9,145 nt of DNA from the NCBI GenBank assembly GCA_012842725.1, contig DUSG01000085.1:1-9145 (forward strand), given 5' to 3'. This DNA comes from Clostridiales bacterium. Its GTDB lineage: Bacteria; Bacillota; Clostridia; Lutisporales; Lutisporaceae. Shown here in pieces: positions 5,800 to 9,145 of the stretch. The position numbers were made by a program, and so were the translations under genes. How positions within the stretch are numbered: position 1 is the stretch's first letter; the number at the start of each line of letters is the position of its first letter. The notes under the pieces are model-generated. The model ran no database searches. It saw only the letters and a list, made by a program, of their open reading frames with translations, and was not told the DNA's origin.

Positions 5800-5828
5800 T
5801 ATACAATATGAAATTAGAAAAAGTTTCA
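5800..5828 (-). promoter_or_regulatory. Candidate ECF-type promoter of the sigma operon
   Basis: TGAAAC (5823-5828) and TGTATA (5800-5805) are spaced by 17 nt. This resembles the SigW-like pattern TGAAAC-N16-CGTATA. A housekeeping reading (TTGAAA ... TATATT) would need a 20-nt spacer, which is too long. The predicted transcript would begin near 5793, just before the ribosome-binding site. Confidence 0.4.
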
Positions 5829-5896
5829 AATTTCGCTATTTATTAATTTTTTATTTTAATATTCATAAGGAAATAATATATGATGACATAATGTTG

Positions 5897-5905
5897 AAAG
5901 GGTGA
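5897..5905 (+). promoter_or_regulatory. Ribosome-binding site deciding the CBS protein start
   Basis: AAAGGGTGA precedes TTG 5911 by 5 nt (8 nt from GGG). The in-frame GTG at 5902 lies inside this site and is an unlikely start. Confidence 0.65.
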
Positions 5906-5910
5906 TTAAC

Positions 5911-6330
5911 TTGAAAATCAGAGAATTAATGACAACTGATGTCAGAACTGTTACACCGAATGCTACCGTAAAAGATGCGGCACAAATCATGCACAATGTT
6001 AATGTAGGCTCAGTTCCTGTAGTTGAAAATAATAGACTGGTTGGAATAATTACAGATAGAGATATAGTATTGAGAACTGTAGCCAAGGGGCAAGATCCAA
6101 ATACAAAAGTATGCGACATCATGAGCAGAGATGTCAAAACAATAACTCCAGACACTGAAGTTCATGAAGCGGCAGAGATAATGGCTCAAAAACAAATAAG
6201 AAGACTGCCTGTAGTTGATAATGGAAATCTTGTTGGAATTGTTTCAATAGGCGACCTGGCTGTAGAAGGTAAGTATGAAGATGAAGCCGGTGAAGCCCTT
6301 CATGATATTTCAAAGAATACTCTCTCATAA
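5911..6330 (+). CDS. Two-CBS-domain protein
   Basis: A 139-residue protein made of a tandem CBS pair (Bateman module) and little else. The first CBS runs about 5-58 (MTTDVRTVTP, NVGSVPVVENNRLVGI, TDRDIVLR). The second runs about 69-122 (IMSRDVKTITPDTEVHEAA, RRLPVVDNGNLVGIVSIGDL). Such modules bind adenosine nucleotides and act as energy or nucleotide sensors; stand-alone forms are common in Clostridia and their partners are usually unknown. The TTG at 5911 fits the ribosome-binding site better than GTG 5902. It is transcribed divergently from the sigma operon with about 120 bases between, and ends in a strong terminator, so it is monocistronic. Ligand and partner cannot be inferred here. Confidence 0.9.
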   Translation: MKIRELMTTDVRTVTPNATVKDAAQIMHNVNVGSVPVVENNRLVGIITDRDIVLRTVAKGQDPNTKVCDIMSRDVKTITPDTEVHEAAEIMAQKQIRRLPVVDNGNLVGIVSIGDLAVEGKYEDEAGEALHDISKNTLS

Positions 6331-6336
6331 ACTTAT

Positions 6337-6362
6337 GCCTCTGGCTTGACCGGAGGCTTTTT
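6337..6362 (+). terminator. Rho-independent terminator after the CBS gene
   Basis: GCCTCTGG and CCGGAGGC form an 8-bp stem with one U-G pair and the 5-nt loop CTTGA, followed by TTTTT. It lies 7 bases after the CBS stop codon. Confidence 0.92.
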
Positions 6363-6459
6363 AATAATTAATTGTTATACTCGCTTTAATCAAGTCCCAT
6401 TTAACATTAATGCAAGTTTGCTTTCAGGCTAAAACATATTAGAACTTATTGCTGATAGT

Positions 6460-6465
6460 GAGGTG
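6460..6465 (+). promoter_or_regulatory. Ribosome-binding site deciding the DUF421 start
   Basis: GAGGTG lies 6 nt before TTG 6472. The in-frame GTG at 6463 is part of the site itself. Confidence 0.6.
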
Positions 6466-6471
6466 TTTATA

Positions 6472-7167
6472 TTGTTAATCGTCTTTATCAGAACATTAAT
6501 ATTATATTTTTTAATAGTTACAATAATGCGCCTTATGGGCAAAAGGCAAATTGGCCAGTTACAACCTTCTGAATTAGTTGTTGCCCTGATTATAGCTGAC
6601 TTGGCTGCAATACCTATGGGTAATACAGGCATACCTCTTATTGCCGGTATAATACCTATATTAACATTATTTGTATGCGAAACAATATTATCCTACATAT
6701 CTTTAAAAAGCCAAAGAGCCAGGAGAATCATATCTGGAAAACCCAGCATTGTTATTGAGAAAGGAAATATCATCGAACGTGAATTAAGAAAACAAAGGTT
6801 AAACATTGATGATTTGATGGAACAACTTAGATTAAAAAACGTAACCGATATAAAAGATATAGAATATGCAATACTGGAAACCGGTGGCCAAATCAGTATA
6901 GTACTGAAAACAGATAAAAAAACCGTTACCAGGGAAGACCTAAATATACAACGTCCTTATGAAGGTTTACCTATATCTGTAATTATAGACGGTTATGTTA
7001 ATCAACATAATCTCAGTATTGCCGGCCATAACATGAATTGGTTGGAAAATCAGCTTAAAGAAAACAATATTAAATCGCCTAAAGACGTACTTTTTGCATA
7101 TATATCTCAAGACAAAAAATTTATCTATCAATTAAAGGATACTGTAAAAGGGGAGTATAACAAATGA
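6472..7167 (+). CDS. DUF421 (YetF-like) membrane protein
   Basis: A 231-residue protein with hydrophobic N-terminal segments (LIVFIRTLILYFLIVTIM; a second around ELVVALIIADLAAIP; a third around PLIAGIIPILTLFVCE), i.e. about three membrane helices. These are followed by a cytoplasmic domain of about 150 residues containing SGKPSIVIEKGNI, LRKQRLNIDDLMEQLR and ETGGQISIVLK. The motif RLMGKRQIGQL plus ELV-x2-LIIADLA is the DUF421 signature; B. subtilis YetF is a relative whose role is not settled here. The start is TTG 6472; an in-frame GTG 9 nt upstream is inside the ribosome-binding site. It overlaps the next gene by 4 nt (ATGA) and forms a two-gene operon with the DUF4363 protein. The function is unknown. 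Confidence 0.9.
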   Translation: MLIVFIRTLILYFLIVTIMRLMGKRQIGQLQPSELVVALIIADLAAIPMGNTGIPLIAGIIPILTLFVCETILSYISLKSQRARRIISGKPSIVIEKGNIIERELRKQRLNIDDLMEQLRLKNVTDIKDIEYAILETGGQISIVLKTDKKTVTREDLNIQRPYEGLPISVIIDGYVNQHNLSIAGHNMNWLENQLKENNIKSPKDVLFAYISQDKKFIYQLKDTVKGEYNK

Positions 7168-7544
7168 GAGTAATCGTAATAACATGTATCATAATTGCAT
7201 TGATAATATCTCTAGGTTTACTATCAATAAATATGCTGGTAAATAATACAAAAACTCTTGGAAGCTTAATAACCAGGATTGAAGATGAAATAATGAATGG
7301 AAGATGGGAAGAAGCAGTTAAAATAGAAAACCAACTCAAATATCAATGGGAAAAATATAAAAAAATATGGCCTATGTTGATAGACCATGCTGATGTTGAT
7401 AAAGTTACTACTTATCTCTGTGAACTTGAAGTTTTTATCACCAAAAAAGATGAAATCATGGCTGCATCAAGACTTGCAATATTAAAACTATTGATGCAGA
7501 ACATACCCGAAAAAGAATATGTTATTCTACAGAACATATTTTAA
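7164..7544 (+). CDS. DUF4363 family small membrane protein
   Basis: A 126-residue protein with one N-terminal transmembrane segment or uncleaved signal anchor (residues 4-26, VIVITCIIIALIISLGLLSI), followed by a helical extracytoplasmic domain rich in charged residues. W49 in GRWEEAVK, the YQWEKYKKIWPML segment (60-72) and the ITKKDEIMAASRLAILK segment (92-108) fit DUF4363. Genes of this family are typically found behind DUF421 genes in Clostridia, and here the start overlaps the DUF421 stop (ATGA), implying co-translation and probably a shared complex. Its last 18 bases overlap the convergent pseudouridine synthase gene. The function is unknown. Confidence 0.83.
   Translation: MRVIVITCIIIALIISLGLLSINMLVNNTKTLGSLITRIEDEIMNGRWEEAVKIENQLKYQWEKYKKIWPMLIDHADVDKVTTYLCELEVFITKKDEIMAASRLAILKLLMQNIPEKEYVILQNIF
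7516..7540. terminator. Possible bidirectional hairpin in the convergent overlap
   Basis: AATATGTT (7516-7523) and AACATATT (7533-7540) form a perfect 8-bp inverted repeat with a 9-nt loop, extendable by two pairs including one G-U. A TTT follows on the + strand and CTTTTT on the - strand. The stem is AT-rich and weak. The stop codon of the - strand gene (7527-7529) lies in the loop and that of the + strand gene (7542-7544) just beyond the stem. Confidence 0.5.
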
Positions 7545-8426
7545 TCCTAATATCGAAATAAGTTTCTTTATATCATCCGGTATGTCTGCATATATTTCTA
7601 TAATCTCATGGGTTATGGGATGTTTAAATGATATTCTTTCTGCATGTAACCCTTGTCTCTGTATTAAAGGAGATATTTCCCCATATAATTCATCACCAAT
7701 TATTGGATGACCAATATGAGACATATGAACCCTTATTTGATGGGTCCTGCCGGTAATCAAATCAATTCTTAATAAACTAGATTTTTCATTTTTGTCTAAA
7801 ACTTCATATATAGTTATAGCTTTCTGCCCATGTTCGTTTACTACCCTTTTGATGCTGTTGCTGTTTTCTCTTTTTATCGGCATGTCAATTATACCTTTGC
7901 CCTGGGATACCATACCTTTAACTACGGCTATGTATTTTTTGCTTATGAAAACCTCTTCTTTTGACATCAAATATTGGATATGTGAATTTTTTGCAAAAAT
8001 TACTACCCCTGACGTATCCTTATCAAGCCTGTTTATCGGTCTTATCTTAATGTTTCCGCCCATATTCATATAATAATAGGCTAAAGCATTAGCCAATGTT
8101 CCTGTATAATGGCCTCTTGATGGATGAACCGGCATATAAGGTGGCTTGTTTATCGCAATCATATAATCATCTTCATAAATAATATTTAAATCGAAAGCTT
8201 CAGGTATAACGTTTTCTGATTCTTCATCCTGTAGTATAATTTCAAGCAGATCACCTGCTTTTAGCTTTCTTGTCACATAAGCTTTTTCACCATTTATAAG
8301 TATTGATGAATTCTTTTTTAATTTTACAAGGGTTCTATGGGATATTAACAGATTATTTATCAGAAAATCTTTGACGCTCTTGCCTGAGTATTCTTCGCTT
8401 ATAAAATATTCGTTGTAATGCTTCAT
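7527..8426 (-). CDS. RluA family pseudouridine synthase
   Basis: A 299-residue protein that converts specific uridines in RNA to pseudouridine. The N-terminal S4-like RNA-binding region (about 12-65) includes SGKSVKDFLINN, SHRTLVKLKKN and VTRKLKAGDLLEI. The catalytic domain (about 80-295) shows IIYEDDYMIAINKP (82-95), the active-site motif NRLDKDTSG at 132-140 with catalytic D135, KKYIAVVKG (163-171), TGRTHQIRVH (225-234) and GHPIIGDELYG (239-249). The motif has N where many family members have H before RLD. Length is normal for RluD/YlyB-like proteins. It starts 2 bases after the stop of a second RluA paralogue, with AGAGGAG inside the upstream gene. The RNA target (23S rRNA, tRNA or other) cannot be told. 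Confidence 0.95.
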   Translation of the reverse strand: MKHYNEYFISEEYSGKSVKDFLINNLLISHRTLVKLKKNSSILINGEKAYVTRKLKAGDLLEIILQDEESENVIPEAFDLNIIYEDDYMIAINKPPYMPVHPSRGHYTGTLANALAYYYMNMGGNIKIRPINRLDKDTSGVVIFAKNSHIQYLMSKEEVFISKKYIAVVKGMVSQGKGIIDMPIKRENSNSIKRVVNEHGQKAITIYEVLDKNEKSSLLRIDLITGRTHQIRVHMSHIGHPIIGDELYGEISPLIQRQGLHAERISFKHPITHEIIEIYADIPDDIKKLISILGLKYVL

Positions 8427-8428
8427 GG

Positions 8429-9145
8429 TTAAGCTTCTCCTCTTAGTTTTTTTAGCAGAATTTGCATATCTGAAGGCAATTCAGCTTTTAAACTGATACT
8501 GTTTCTGCTTATGGGATGAAGAAAGTTAAGTTGCCAAGCATGCAAAGCTTGTCTCTTTATATTATCATCCGTCCCTCCATAAAGCATATCTCCTAACAAA
8601 GGATGGCCTATGCTGCTGAAGTGAACCCTTATCTGATGAGTCTTTCCTGTTCTTATGATTATTGATACTAAAGATGCTTCTTCATATTCCTCCAATACTT
8701 GGTACTCTGTAACTGCCGGCTTTCCATTATCAGAAATATATCTCCTGCCTTCATCATCCCAGTTGTCGCTTATAGGCAGTTTTATGCTTCCGCATTTAAC
8801 TGCAAGAATTCCTGAAACCACCGCAAGATATTTCTTTTCCATGGTTTTTGCCGAGTTTCTGTTCAATAAACTATGAGCTTGGGAACTCTTTGCTACAACA
8901 ACTATGCCTGACGTGTTCATATCAATTCTATTAAAGAATCTTACAGGCTCCGTGACGTTTATCGTATCAAAATAGTATCTTATTCCATTTGCCAATGTAC
9001 CATTTAAATTGTTCTTTGTCGGATGAATTAATAGATTAGGCGGTTTGTTTACCACCAGTATATAATCATCCTCATATATAATGGAAAGTTCCATTTTCTC
9101 TGGTTCTATATAATCGCCATCTATTTCTTCATCCCAAACCAATAT
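8429..9145 (-). CDS. RluA family pseudouridine synthase (5' end beyond window)
   Basis: A second RluA-type enzyme in tandem with the previous one. The visible 238 residues are nearly the whole catalytic domain. Counting from the TTG at 9142, IIYEDDYILVVNKPP is at 21-35, the active-site motif NRIDMNTSG at 71-79 with catalytic D74, MEKKYLAVVSG at 101-111, TGKTHQIRVH at 165-174, and GHPLLGDMLYGG at 179-190. The frame stays open to the window edge and the S4-like N-terminal domain is missing, so the true start lies beyond 9145; TTG 9142 is unlikely to be the start. I replaces L in the usual RLD, which is conservative. The 2-bp gap to the next gene suggests coupled expression. The target RNA is unknown. 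Confidence 0.93.
   Translation of the reverse strand: MLVWDEEIDGDYIEPEKMELSIIYEDDYILVVNKPPNLLIHPTKNNLNGTLANGIRYYFDTINVTEPVRFFNRIDMNTSGIVVVAKSSQAHSLLNRNSAKTMEKKYLAVVSGILAVKCGSIKLPISDNWDDEGRRYISDNGKPAVTEYQVLEEYEEASLVSIIIRTGKTHQIRVHFSSIGHPLLGDMLYGGTDDNIKRQALHAWQLNFLHPISRNSISLKAELPSDMQILLKKLRGEA

Noticed and set aside
5820..5896. Housekeeping promoter for the CBS gene in the divergent region
   Set aside because: Several partial -10 and -35 matches exist in this AT-rich stretch, but no pair had both good boxes and correct spacing, so I did not call one.
6363..6459. Promoter or riboswitch upstream of the DUF421 gene
   Set aside because: Only weak promoter-like matches and no stable multi-stem structure were visible by eye in these 97 bases.

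Overview
The window is AT-rich, low-GC DNA from what looks like an anaerobic, spore-forming member of the Clostridia. Indicators are the sporulation gene gerW (ytfJ), the YqeC/MocA pair linked to molybdenum hydroxylases, the DUF421-DUF4363 pair, strong AGGAGG-type ribosome-binding sites and frequent TTG/GTG starts. No transposase, integrase, CRISPR array or phage gene is visible. The species cannot be named from the sequence alone.

Layout, left to right. A 3' fragment of a + strand gene ends at 94. On the - strand follow a MazG-like pyrophosphohydrolase (162-479), a gene-poor stretch with two coding-like remnants (567-819), a histidine phosphatase (820-1374) and a short SAM-dependent methyltransferase (1411-1920). 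A further coding-like remnant lies just upstream of the methyltransferase. A tRNA-Val(GAC) with its own promoter and terminator occupies 2066-2246 (-). Next comes a two-gene YqeC-MocA operon (2250-3583, -). A four-gene - strand operon (3653-5774) encodes an ECF-type sigma factor, a zinc-finger anti-sigma protein, a DUF2953 membrane protein and the GerW-like sporulation protein; it ends in a terminator and has an ECF-like promoter sequence in front. On the + strand are a two-CBS-domain protein with a clear terminator (5911-6362) and a translationally coupled DUF421-DUF4363 membrane pair (6472-7544). The pair converges on, and overlaps by 18 bp, a tandem of two RluA-type pseudouridine synthases (7527-9145, -), the second cut by the window edge.

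How the genes work together. The tightest unit is the sigma/anti-sigma/DUF2953/GerW operon. Its first two junctions have 13-nt gaps, with the Shine-Dalgarno sequence of the next gene overlapping the previous stop codon, which suggests coupled translation. DUF2953-GerW matches the ytfI-ytfJ order of Bacillus, so a regulator pair appears to be attached to a spore or germination module. YqeC and MocA should serve maturation of a molybdenum hydroxylase encoded elsewhere.

Most of the window is ordinary chromosomal housekeeping and accessory content. I did not find a clearly new defence, mobile or RNA system. The best leads are the sigma operon with its possible self-recognised promoter, the remnants around the phosphatase-methyltransferase pair, and the hairpin built into the convergent gene overlap at about 7516-7540.
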